Of a DNA stretch of 10,000 bases, positions 5,087 to 9,962 are shown piece after piece. The notes under the pieces are model-generated. The model had not been told where the DNA came from, ran no database searches, and was given only the letters and a program-made list of their open reading frames with translations. The DNA lies in NCBI GenBank assembly GCA_905221605.1, contig CAJNDS010000746.1, forward strand, positions 628,461-638,460, in the 5' to 3' direction. Every line of letters starts with the position of its first letter. The stretch's first letter is position 1. The translations under genes and the position numbers were made by a program. Source of the DNA: Symbiodinium natans (lineage: Eukaryota; Sar; Dinophyceae; Suessiales; Symbiodiniaceae).

Positions 5087-5366
5087 GCCCTAAACCCTAA
5101 ACTAAAACCCTAACACCCTAAAACCCTAAAACCCTAAAACCCTAACACCCTAAAACCCTAAAACCCTAAAACCCTGACACCCTGAAACCCTGAAACCCTA
5201 AAACCCTAAAACCCTAAAACCCTAAAACCCTAAAACCCTAAAACCCTAAACCCCTAAAACCCTAAAACCCTAAAACCCTAAAACCCTAAAACCCTAAAAC
5301 CCTAAAACCCTGAAACCCTGAAACCCTAAAACCCTAAACCCTAAAAACCTAAACCCTGAACCCTTT
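5087..5366 (-). repeat. Telomeric-like array of octamers CCCTAAAA
   Basis: A few heptamers at the left edge switch to octamers from 5108 to about 5335 (some 28 units), then back to heptamer-like units. Variants CCCTAACA, CCCTGACA and CCCTGAAA are ordered, not random: CCCTAACA plus three CCCTAAAA forms a 32 bp unit at 5108-5139 that repeats at 5140-5171 and again with T-to-TG changes at 5172. The octamer TTTTAGGG is the telomere type known in Chlamydomonas. Confidence 0.95.
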
Positions 5367-5490
5367 CCTAGGGAGGCGGCGGTCGTCTCCGTGCATGCCG
5401 CTACCTTCTTATCGCTCCTTCCGAAGTATCGGGCCTGGGGGTTTGCAGGGTATATAAGGGCAAATGAGGGGTCCCCATGTTATAGGCCTA
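5367..5490. other. Island, candidate minus-strand exon
   Basis: On the minus strand an acceptor GCAAACCCCCAG (near 5429) is followed by an open frame containing ARYFGRSDKKVAACTETTAA that reaches the array. The plus strand has a short ATG frame (MPLPSYRSFRSIGPGG). Neither is recognised. The direct neighbours are both CCCTAAA arrays. Confidence 0.25.
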
Positions 5491-5559
5491 TCCCTAAACC
5501 CTAAACCCTAAACCCTAAACCCTAAACCCTAAACCCTAAACCCTAAACCCTAACCCTAA
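5491..5559 (-). repeat. Telomeric array, CCCTAAA, about 9 units
   Basis: Perfect heptamers, then one hexamer CCCTAA and CCCTAAACTCTCC. Confidence 0.95.
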
Positions 5560-5667
5560 ACTCTCCTTATCAAGGGACCATGTAGCTACCCTAAGACTGC
5601 AGGCCAAGGCGCGGAGATGGGCTGACTGATTGCCACTGGAAGCACCGTCCTCGGGCACATGGGGAGG
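5560..5667. other. Island between inverted arrays, no assigned gene
   Basis: It has a good plus-strand acceptor (CCCTAAGACTGCAG, 5601), but both strands are open in at least one frame. It contains GGGACCATGTAGCTACCC, which resembles the arm words of the 5952-6052 hairpin. Confidence 0.35.
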
Positions 5668-5830
5668 TTTTAGGGTTTAGGGCTTAGGGTTTGGGTTTAG
5701 GGTTTAGGGTTTAGGGTTTAGGGTTTAGGGTTTAGGGTTTAGGGTTTAGGGTTTTGGGTTTAGGGTTTAGGGTTTAGGGTTGAGGGGTTTAGGGCTTAGG
5801 GTGTTTGGGGCTTAGGGTGTTTAGGGCTTG
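5668..5830 (+). repeat. Telomeric array, TTTAGGG, about 22 units
   Basis: A clean core at 5697-5780, then variants (TTGAGGGG, GTGTTTGGGGCTTAGGG) before it turns into CCCTAGACCC. Confidence 0.94.
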
Positions 5831-5856
5831 TACCCTAGACCCTTAACCCTAACCTC
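5831..5856 (-). repeat. Short degenerate C-strand telomeric block
   Basis: CCCTAGACCCTTAACCCTAA directly follows the G-strand array with only TTGTA between, giving a third, imperfect head-to-head switch. Confidence 0.6.
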
Positions 5857-5951
5857 CCAACCCCCCGGAACGTCGAGGAGACTCCCGAGACTCCAAACAA
5901 GGCAGCAGGACCAACGCGGAGATTCTTCGCTGATTGGCTGTAACATACCCT
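5857..5951. other. Short unique segment before the foldback
   Basis: GC-rich and open in several frames on the minus strand after a TGTTACAG acceptor-like site. No call can be made. Confidence 0.35.
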
Positions 5952-6052
5952 AAGGGTCCATGTACCTACATAGTAGATACTTGGGCCCTGTAGCTACTAT
6001 ACAGGCACCCTTTTTGGGCCCAAGCATCTACTGTATGGGTACATGGACCCTT
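5952..6052. repeat. Foldback element with 37 bp inverted arms
   Basis: The left arm 5952-5988 and right arm 6016-6052 are complementary at 33 of 37 positions. The outer end is AAGGGTCCATGTACC and the inner end CTTGGGCCC. The loop is 27 nt (5989-6015). Pairing extends a few bases outside the arms with a small bulge. No coding capacity. Confidence 0.9.
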
Positions 6053-6186
6053 TTGGGATAGGGGCCTGAATAATTAGCATAGGGTTGGGGTACAAGTATA
6101 AAGGGACCCTAAGGGAGTACTATGAGTAAAGATATTCCGAACCCTATAGTAGGTTGCTTCTGCAAGGACAGCAGTGGCGTGGGTCA
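6053..6186. other. Unique segment after the foldback
   Basis: It carries a strong minus-strand acceptor (CACTGCTGTCCTTGCAG, ending near 6160). The short hydrophobic frame that follows (TIGFGISLLIVLP then stop) is not convincing. Confidence 0.35.
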
Positions 6187-6269
6187 CCCTAAACCCTATA
6201 AGCCCTAAGCCCTAAGTTTTAAACCCTCAACCCTAAACCCTAAACCCTAAACCCTAAACCCTAAACCCT
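6187..6269 (-). repeat. Telomeric array, CCCTAAA
   Basis: The left half is degenerate (CCCTATAAG, CCCTAAG x2, TTTTAAACCCTCAA) and the right half is five perfect units. Confidence 0.92.
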
Positions 6270-6294
6270 GGGTCTTATCTCATCTTCGGTACAG

Positions 6295-6401
6295 GAACCG
6301 AGACGGGTGCCACTTGCGGTAGCATCCTCGCTGGGACTGCAGTGTTCTTGGGGACTGCAGGCTTCTTTGGCATCCTTCTTGCAGAGGGTGTTTTGGCTTA
6401 G
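6295..6401 (+). CDS. Candidate exon encoding a membrane segment
   Basis: A strong acceptor (TCTTATCTCATCTTCGGTACAG) ends at 6294. In the frame that starts two bases later, 34 codons run to a TAG (6399-6401) made by the first TTTAGGG unit. The peptide has a Gly/Ala-rich hydrophobic core (GSILAGTAVFLGTAGFFGIL) of transmembrane length, preceded by TETGATC. A second frame is also open (EPRRVPLAVASSLGLQ). The minus strand is open as well, with a hydrophilic peptide (KDAKEACSPQEHCSPSEDA), as expected for the complement of a hydrophobic frame, so strand is not settled. The acceptor favours plus. No family is recognised. Confidence 0.25.
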
Positions 6402-6416
6402 GGTTTAGGGTTCAGC
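6398..6416 (+). repeat. Short telomeric block, TTTAGGG x2
   Basis: CTTAGGGTTTAGGGTTCAG, overlapping the end of the open frame to its left. Confidence 0.8.
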
Positions 6417-6517
6417 ATTTCAAGTCCAAAGATTCACTAGTCAAGAAGTTACTCCAGAAAAATACCCACCCGCCCAAAGAATCCCACAACATTAAGAACA
6501 TAGTTCACTTAGGGAAC
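6417..6517. other. AT-richer spacer before the strand-switching repeat
   Basis: No gene or repeat recognised. Confidence 0.5.
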
Positions 6518-6925
6518 GACCTTGCCCAGTAAAAAAAGACCTTGCCAGTAAACAAATGACCTTGCCCAGTAAAAAAAAATGACCTTGCCCAGAAAATGAC
6601 CCAGTAAAAAAAAATGACCTTGCCCAGTAAAAGAAATGACCTTGCCCAGTAAAATAAATGACCTTGCCCGGTAAAAAAAGGACCTGGCCCAGTAAAAAAT
6701 GACCTTGCCCAGTAAAAGAGTTACTGGGCAAGGTCATTTTTTTACTGGGCAAGGTTATTTGTTTTACTGGGCAAAGTCATTTTTGTACTGGTCCCAGGAA
6801 AAAATGGAAAAATGGCCTTGCCCAGTAAAAACAAAAAACACCTTGCCCAGTAAAAAAAATCACCTTGCCCAGTAAAAACATGACCTTGCCCAGTACAAAA
6901 ATATGACCTTGCCAGTAAACAGAAT

Positions 6926-6960
6926 GACCTTGCCCAGTAACTCTTTTACTGGGCAAGGTC
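6926..6960. repeat. Perfect hairpin at a strand switch
   Basis: GACCTTGCCCAGTAA, a 5 nt loop CTCTT, and the exact complement TTACTGGGCAAGGTC. The sister hairpin at 6701-6735 is its reverse complement, including the loop (AAGAG). Confidence 0.95.
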
Positions 6961-7007
6961 ATGTTTTTTACTGGGCAAGGTCATTTTTTTTAACTGGGCA
7001 TGGTCAG

Positions 7008-7059
7008 TTTTTACTGGGCAAGGTCGTTTTTTGGACCAAACGACCTTGCCCAGTAAAAA
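7008..7059. repeat. Perfect 22 bp hairpin
   Basis: The left arm 7008-7029 and right arm 7038-7059 are fully complementary (ending GGTCGTTT / AAACGACC), with loop TTTGGACC. It marks the last strand switch. Confidence 0.95.
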
Positions 7060-7129
7060 AAAACTTGCCCAGCAAAAATATTACCTTGCCCAAGAACTCC
7101 ATTAACATTTAATTATATGTGAAAGAGAG

Positions 7130-7228
7130 GTTTAGGGTTTAGGGTTTAGGGTTTAGGGTATAGGGTTTAGGGGGATTAGGGGGATTAGGGTTTAGGGGCT
7201 TAAGGGTTTAGGGGCTTAAGGGTTTTAG
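7130..7228 (+). repeat. TTTAGGG tract with GGGGATTAGGG and TTTAGGGGCTTAAGGG variants
   Basis: Five near-perfect units, then duplicated GGGGATTA and duplicated TTTAGGGGCTTAAGGG units. Confidence 0.9.
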
Positions 7229-7319
7229 ATGATGTAAGTGGTTTTATGTTACTTGATGCTTGGAGTTTAGGGCTTGCGGAACTGGCAAGCTGAGAGGCTT
7301 CACCCAGCGGGAGGGCGGA

Positions 7320-7451
7320 ATGGAGCAGGGCAAGATCTTGGAAGGCTCTCCAACCCAGATGAAGTACCTTGAGAGGTTTGAGGAGTTTCAGGGTTTAGGG
7401 TTTAGGGTTTATATTGGTTTACATGGGTTACATGGGGTTTATGGGGTTTAG
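7320..7451 (+). CDS. Candidate small ORF or first exon running into an array
   Basis: ATG at 7320 is in a reasonable context (GGCGGAATGG). The first 24 codons, to CAG at 7391, give a charged, helix-prone peptide (MEQGKILEGSPTQMKYLERF then EEFQ) and contain no repeat. From 7392 the frame reads through TTTAGGG sequence (Gly-Leu-Gly-Phe-Arg, then His-Gly-Leu repeats) to a TAG at 7449-7451. The frame is also open upstream to 7263. If real, coding probably ends or splices near 7391, where the array begins; no clear GT donor is seen. No family is recognised. Confidence 0.22.
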   Translation: MEQGKILEGSPTQMKYLERFEEFQGLGFRVYIGLHGLHGVYGV

Positions 7452-7490
7452 GGTTTAGGGTTTCGGGGTTGAGGGTTTAGGGGTTTCGGG
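7389..7490 (+). repeat. Degenerate TTTAGGG tract
   Basis: Three perfect units, then GGTTTACATGGGTTACATGGGGTTTATGGGG (here split: GGTTTACATGG, GTTACATGGG, GTTTATGGGG), then TTTAGGG and TTTCGGG units. Confidence 0.85.
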
Positions 7491-7633
7491 TTTCTCGGCT
7501 TCAGGGTCTATGGTTCCAGTGACTTTGGGGCCTAGGGGGGCCTCAAAAAGAATGAGATATGTGGGGGAGCGGGTGGGGGCGGGGTGGGTTAGAGTTTCGT
7601 GCTTCGGGTGGCACGGAGCACTGGGAACTAAGG
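7491..7633. other. Island, G-rich, no assigned gene
   Basis: It contains a G-rich stretch near 7562-7589 (GGGGGAGCGGGTGGGGGCGG). No convincing coding frame. Confidence 0.45.
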
Positions 7634-7701
7634 ACCCTAAACCCTAAACCCTAAACCCTAAACCCTAAACCCTAAACCCTAAACCCTAAACCCTAAACCC
7701 T
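7634..7701 (-). repeat. Telomeric array, CCCTAAA, about 9 perfect units
   Basis: Uninterrupted, ending CCCTTTAGGTCC. Confidence 0.95.
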
Positions 7702-7804
7702 TTAGGTCCTAGGGTCTGGCCCTACTTCCAGACCCAAAAATGAAAGATCATAATCCCGATAATACCCTTATCGGGACTGGGGTGGTTCTTAAGCAAATAG
7801 TAGC
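7702..7804. other. Island between two CCCTAAA arrays
   Basis: It holds a small inverted pair, ATCCCGATAA (7753-7762) and TTATCGGGA (7769-7777), and ends with the boundary motif. No gene seen. Confidence 0.5.
7785..7800 (-). repeat. Boundary motif, exact inverted copy
   Basis: GTTCTTAAGCAAATAG is the exact reverse complement of 1705-1720. It is followed by TAGCC and then a CCCTAAA array, so in motif orientation the telomeric block precedes it, as at 1705. A shorter piece, AAGCAAATAG, is at 7859-7868. Confidence 0.85.
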
Positions 7805-7857
7805 CTTAAACACTAAACCCTAAACCCTAAACCCTAAACCCTAAACCCTAAACCCTA
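7805..7857 (-). repeat. Telomeric array, CCCTAAA, about 7 units
   Basis: TTAAACACTAAACCC, then perfect heptamers to CCCTACAAGC. Confidence 0.94.
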
Positions 7858-7980
7858 CAAGCAAATAGCAGAGTAGTCAACTCAGTCTCGCCAGGCGGCA
7901 CTGCGCAGGCGATCGGCACGCAAGTGAAGTGCAGAGTCGTCAGCAGACCAGGGAACCTTTTGGGGGTGGTTGGGGTTTAG
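7855..7980 (+). CDS. Candidate exon-like open frame, 41 codons
   Basis: The frame is open from the array edge (7855) to a TAG formed by TTTAGGG (7978-7980). The peptide includes RVVNSVSPGGTAQAIGTQVK and a Val/Gly-rich end. No ATG is in frame, so it would be an internal or 3' exon. Acceptor candidates are weak (CCCTACAAG). The minus strand is also open across the island (LLTTLHFTCVPIACAVPPG), after an AAAAG acceptor-like site. The strand is undecided and no family is recognised. Confidence 0.2.
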   Translation, partial: LQANSRVVNSVSPGGTAQAIGTQVKCRVVSRPGNLLGVVGV

Positions 7981-8098
7981 GGTTTAGGGTTTAGGGTTTA
8001 GAGTTTAGGGTTTAGGGTTTAGGGTTTAGGGTTTAGGGTTTAGGGTTTAGGGTTTAAGGGGTTGGGGGTTTAGCGTTTCGGGTTTAGGCTTTAGGGTT
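7973..8098 (+). repeat. Telomeric array, TTTAGGG, about 17 units
   Basis: Mostly perfect, with one TTTAGAG variant (about 8000), then degenerate units to 8098. Confidence 0.94.
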
Positions 8099-8113
8099 GT
8101 TGCTTCCTGGTTC

Positions 8114-8300
8114 TCAGAAGTAGGAGTTGGAGGAAATGAGGTACCCTATATAATCCCTTTTACAGTTTATATACAGCATGAATCCCTGAGTCCCTCTTTC
8201 ACAAGCGCGACACGGCCACTCATAGAGACCTTGTAAAACAAGGCCCCCTAATTGGAGAGCACCCGGACCCACCCCCCACCCCCCCCCCCCCCCCGGGCCG
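8114..8300 (-). CDS. Long open frame after a poly-G tract
   Basis: On the minus strand a frame is open across the whole island. It begins in the 16-bp homopolymer (coding Gly) and ends at TGA (8116-8114). The C-terminal part has a non-trivial composition, with Cys residues at PCRACERG and then GFMLYINCKRDYIGYL. An acceptor-like TTGTTTTACAAG falls at about 8239, so the real exon, if any, may be only the last 40 codons. A second frame after the same acceptor is open for 20 codons (MSGRVALVKEGLRD). No family is recognised. Confidence 0.18.
8279..8294. repeat. 16-C homopolymer
   Basis: One of seven G/C runs of 11-19 bp in the window. Others are at 2075-2085, 2305-2315, 2343-2361, 3714-3732, 8714-8729 and 9097-9109. 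Most lie at a boundary between a telomeric block and an island or close to one. Confidence 0.95.
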
Positions 8301-8310
8301 GGCAAGGTTT

Positions 8311-8361
8311 CGGGTTTAGGGTTTAGGGTTTAGGGTTTAGGGTTTAGTGTTTAGGGTTTCG
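8311..8361 (+). repeat. Telomeric array, TTTAGGG, about 7 units
   Basis: TTTCGGG, five clean TTTAGGG units, TTTAGTG, TTTAGGG, TTTCGGG. Confidence 0.93.
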
Positions 8362-9011
8362 GGAGCAGTGAAGTTAGACAGGCTGCGAAAGTTGCCCTTG
8401 ACCAAACAGATCACCTGGCGCCCTGTACCAAAAAGCTCGAACAGCCTTGAGGGAATGTAGGGTTAAGGGCCTTTCAGGTTACATTCTTTGCCCCGAAGCC
8501 CTATATAAGCCTGAAGCTCTAAGCCCTAAGCCCTGAAACCTACAAACTGCTATACTGATCGCAGCGGAGGAACTTGAATCTATACGGTGGCGACTCGATG
8601 ACCTTCACCTCGACTGCAGTGCTTTCCGCTTCGTTTAGCACTGATGCCAGAAAACCCTGACTCTAAAGCTTCAACCCTCCCCACCGCCCGTAAATCTATC
8701 AAACTACCGGGGAGGGGGGGGGGGGGGGGCGGCTGCCTGCAGGAGTAAAAGGCTCAAAGCCAGCGAAATATGCGACGGCTTTCCTTCCTTCAAAGCGCAA
8801 TACTTTAAGAACTTCGAAAAGCTGTTGCCATTACATCATTACACCCTAAACCCTAAACCCTAAACCCTAGCCCCTAAACCCTGACCCCTAAACCCTAAAC
8901 CCTAAACTCACGCGAAGTTGCCGAGAGCTGCGTCGCCACGAGGAAGGCGACGAAGAGGCTCGCCGAGAGAACGACCCTGCAACCGGGCGCTGACTTCCCA
9001 GAATCTTCCAT
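8337..9011 (-). CDS. Candidate three-exon gene, signal-anchored protein of unknown function
   Basis: Minus strand. Exon 1 (9011-8912): ATG, 33 codons plus one base, polar start then hydrophobic VVLSASLFVAFLVATQLSA, as in a signal peptide or type II anchor; about 24 of 32 third positions are G/C. Donor GTGAGT at 8911 is fused to TTTAGGG. Exon 2 (8640-8556): acceptor TTCTGGCATCAG, 27 codons with an Ala/Glu/Val-rich start and then PPYRFKFLRCD, donor GTATAG at 8555. Exon 3 (8445-8337): acceptor CTACATTCCCTCAAG with CCTTAAC branch-point-like sequence upstream, 35 codons containing LFELFGTGRQVICLVKGNFR, then a TAA in the array. Phases 1 and 2 fit, giving 97 codons plus stop. The third exon may instead splice on. 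No family is recognised. The intron choices are mine, by eye. Confidence 0.33.
8714..8729. repeat. 16-G homopolymer
   Basis: On the minus strand it could encode Pro5 (SRPPPPPSP) between an acceptor and a donor, but this does not fit the phases of the neighbouring exons. Confidence 0.95.
8842..8908 (-). repeat. Telomeric array, CCCTAAA, about 9 units
   Basis: Mostly perfect, with CCCTAGCC and CCCTGACC variants in the middle. The right end is CCCTAAACTCACGCG, where the donor of the minus-strand exon begins. Confidence 0.94.
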
Positions 9012-9025
9012 AAAGCCCCTGCATT

Positions 9026-9096
9026 AAGGGGTTTAGGGTTTAGGGTTTAGGGTGGTGGTTTAGGGTTTAGGGTTTAGGGTAGGTGGTTTAGGGTTT
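9026..9096 (+). repeat. TTTAGGG array with duplicated GGTGGT interruptions
   Basis: Perfect units are interrupted by TGGTGGTTTAGGG and TAGGTGGTTTAGGG. The array ends in a 13-G run (9097-9109). Confidence 0.92.
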
Positions 9097-9190
9097 GGGG
9101 GGGGGGGGGTGTCGGTTGGAAGCAGTGTAGCAGTAGTACTGGTGATAACATTAGTCGCAATAGCCCTGCAACCCTACAGTCTACGAGCAT
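9074..9190 (-). CDS. Candidate small ORF with signal-like start and Pro run
   Basis: On the minus strand ATG at 9190 opens 38 codons, ending at a TAA at 9076-9074. The first 24 residues are hydrophobic and Leu-rich (LLRLMLSPVLLLHCF) and are followed by QPTPPPPQ, with the Pro run encoded by the 13-bp homopolymer. The last residues are translated telomeric sequence, so the true end may be a splice. It lies 62 bp upstream of the three-exon model. The plus strand is also open and hydrophobic (VVLVITLVAIALQPYS). No family is recognised. Confidence 0.2.
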   Translation of the reverse strand: MLVDCRVAGLLRLMLSPVLLLHCFQPTPPPPQTLNHLP

Positions 9191-9196
9191 AGCGAA

Positions 9197-9288
9197 CTCT
9201 AAACCCTAAACCCTAAACCCTAAACCCTAAACCTTAAACCCTAAACTAAACCCTAAACCCTAAACTAAACCCTAACGCAACCCTAAAC
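9197..9288 (-). repeat. CCCTAAA array with short CTAAA units
   Basis: Perfect heptamers, then CTAAACTAAACC twice (loss of CCC in one unit) and CCCTAACGCAACCC. A CTAAACTAAACCCTA motif recurs within it. Confidence 0.93.
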
Positions 9289-9450
9289 TGCCATTCCTTG
9301 TGTGGGGACACTCTTCTGCCCACCCTCTCTACTCCTCGCCCCAAGATGCTCTGACTGAAGGACTTCGGGCAGTGTCTTTGGCTTTTCCGGTGACGACTTT
9401 CTGGTATTTTGAATGGGGTATATTCGGGGTACAGTACCCAATTTTGGGAC
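9283..9450 (-). CDS. Open frame across the whole island, 55 codons
   Basis: On the minus strand the frame is open from the right-hand array (9450) to a TAG formed by the left-hand array (9285-9283), crossing the full island. The middle is polar and protein-like (SSPEKPKTLPEVLQSEHLGA). There is no useful ATG until the last few codons, so it would be an internal exon. An acceptor-like AAAATACCAG is near 9404. In another frame KVVTGKAKDTARSPSVRAS is open from the same site. No family is recognised. Confidence 0.2.
   Translation of the reverse strand, partial: VPKLGTVPRIYPIQNTRKSSPEKPKTLPEVLQSEHLGARSREGGQKSVPTQGMAV
9427..9439. repeat. Short palindrome GGGTAC-A-GTACCC
   Basis: A perfect 6 bp inverted pair with a one-base centre, immediately before CCCAATTTTGGG. 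Confidence 0.8.
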
Positions 9451-9529
9451 CCTAAACCCTAAACCCTAAACCCTAAACCCTAAACCCTAAACCCTAAACC
9501 CTAAACCCTAAACCCTAAACCCTAAACCC
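9450..9529 (-). repeat. Telomeric array, CCCTAAA, about 11 perfect units
   Basis: Uninterrupted heptamers, ending CCCATCTCGG. Confidence 0.95.
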
Positions 9530-9649
9530 ATCTCGGGTAGGGGACAGGTAAGCTGAACCCTGCGGGCTAACTTCATCAACCCTCAAAACGGCAGTTGCAG
9601 GGCCACGAGTTTCAGGCTCGCCTGCTGCGAATTGTGCGGGGCCTTCTAA
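9530..9649 (+). CDS. Candidate two-exon fragment with 53 bp intron
   Basis: Plus strand. An exon of at least 18 nt (to GGGGACAG, 9547) is followed by donor GTAAGC, a branch-point-like GGGCTAAC (9563-9570) and acceptor GGCAGTTGCAG at 9600. The next exon starts at 9601 and reads 15 codons to TAA (9647-9649). Joined, the frame reads SRVGDRATSFRLACCELCGA then Phe-stop and is open back into the array. Without splicing the second part is still open (from TLRANFINPQ), which weakens the splice evidence. GC at third positions is high. It is too short to identify. Confidence 0.27.
9548..9600 (+). other. Putative 53 bp mini-intron
   Basis: GTAAGC at the 5' end, CTAAC 30-35 bp before the 3' end, and TTGCAG/GG at the 3' end. 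This is the most complete set of intron signals in the window outside the telomeric blocks. Confidence 0.33.
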
Positions 9650-9681
9650 ACCAAGAAATCCCCCCCTAGCCTGAGACCTTG

Positions 9682-9962
9682 CACCCTAAACCAGAGCATC
9701 AAAAGCCCTCAACACCCTGAAATCCTCAACCCAAAACACCTAAAATCCCTAAACGCTACACCCAAAACAATAACCGCCAAACCCTAAACCCTGAACCACT
9801 AAACCCCTAAACCGCAAAACCCCTAAACCCTTAAACCACTAAACACCTAAACCCCGAAACCCCTGAACCCCTAAACCCCAAAAACCACTTCCGAACAACC
9901 CTAAACCCCAAACCCAAACCCAAAACCCCAAACCCTAAACCCTAAACCCTAAACCCTAAACC
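9682..9962 (-). repeat. Long degenerate CCCTAAA tract
   Basis: About 280 bp of CCCTAAA-like words with many changes (CCCTCAAC, CCTAAAAT, CCCGAAA, ACCACTAAAC), becoming perfect only at 9933-9961. It looks older than the clean arrays. Confidence 0.85.

Larger units (their letters stand above)
6518..7098. repeat. Strand-switching 20-22 bp repeat, about 27 units
   Basis: The core unit is TGACCTTGCCCAGTAAAA followed by an A-run of variable length. There are ten units on + (6518-6720), about four on - (6721-6795), six on + (6814-6940), four on - (6946-7026) and three on + (7041-7098). Single-unit variants include TTGCCAGT (loss of one C, at 6538 and 6905), GACCCAGT (loss of four bases, 6598) and TTGCCCGG (6660). 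The segment 6701-6735 is an exact 35 bp inverted copy of 6926-6960. Open frames here are low-complexity translations of the repeat, not genes. Confidence 0.96.
8641..8911 (-). other. Putative 271 bp intron with telomeric block at its 5' end
   Basis: It starts GTGAGTTTAGGGTTTAGGG and contains the whole 8842-8908 array and the 16-G run at 8714-8729 (poly-C in the transcript sense). It ends TCTGGCATCAG. A cryptic exon within it (acceptor ACTCCTGCAG, poly-Pro, donor CCG/GTAGTT) is possible but breaks the phase. Confidence 0.3.

Noticed and set aside
6492-7112. Several open frames of 61-86 codons in the strand-switching repeat
   Set aside because: They are translations of the TGACCTTGCCCAGTAAAA unit (repeating Thr-Gly-Gln-Gly-His-Phe or Leu-Pro-Ser-Lys patterns), occur on both strands and follow the strand switches. 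No independent coding evidence.
8714-8729. Poly-proline exon (SRPPPPPSP) as seen in hydroxyproline-rich algal wall proteins
   Set aside because: It has acceptor-like and donor-like edges, but including it breaks the phase of the 9011-8337 model, and homopolymers of this kind also lie outside open frames elsewhere in the window.
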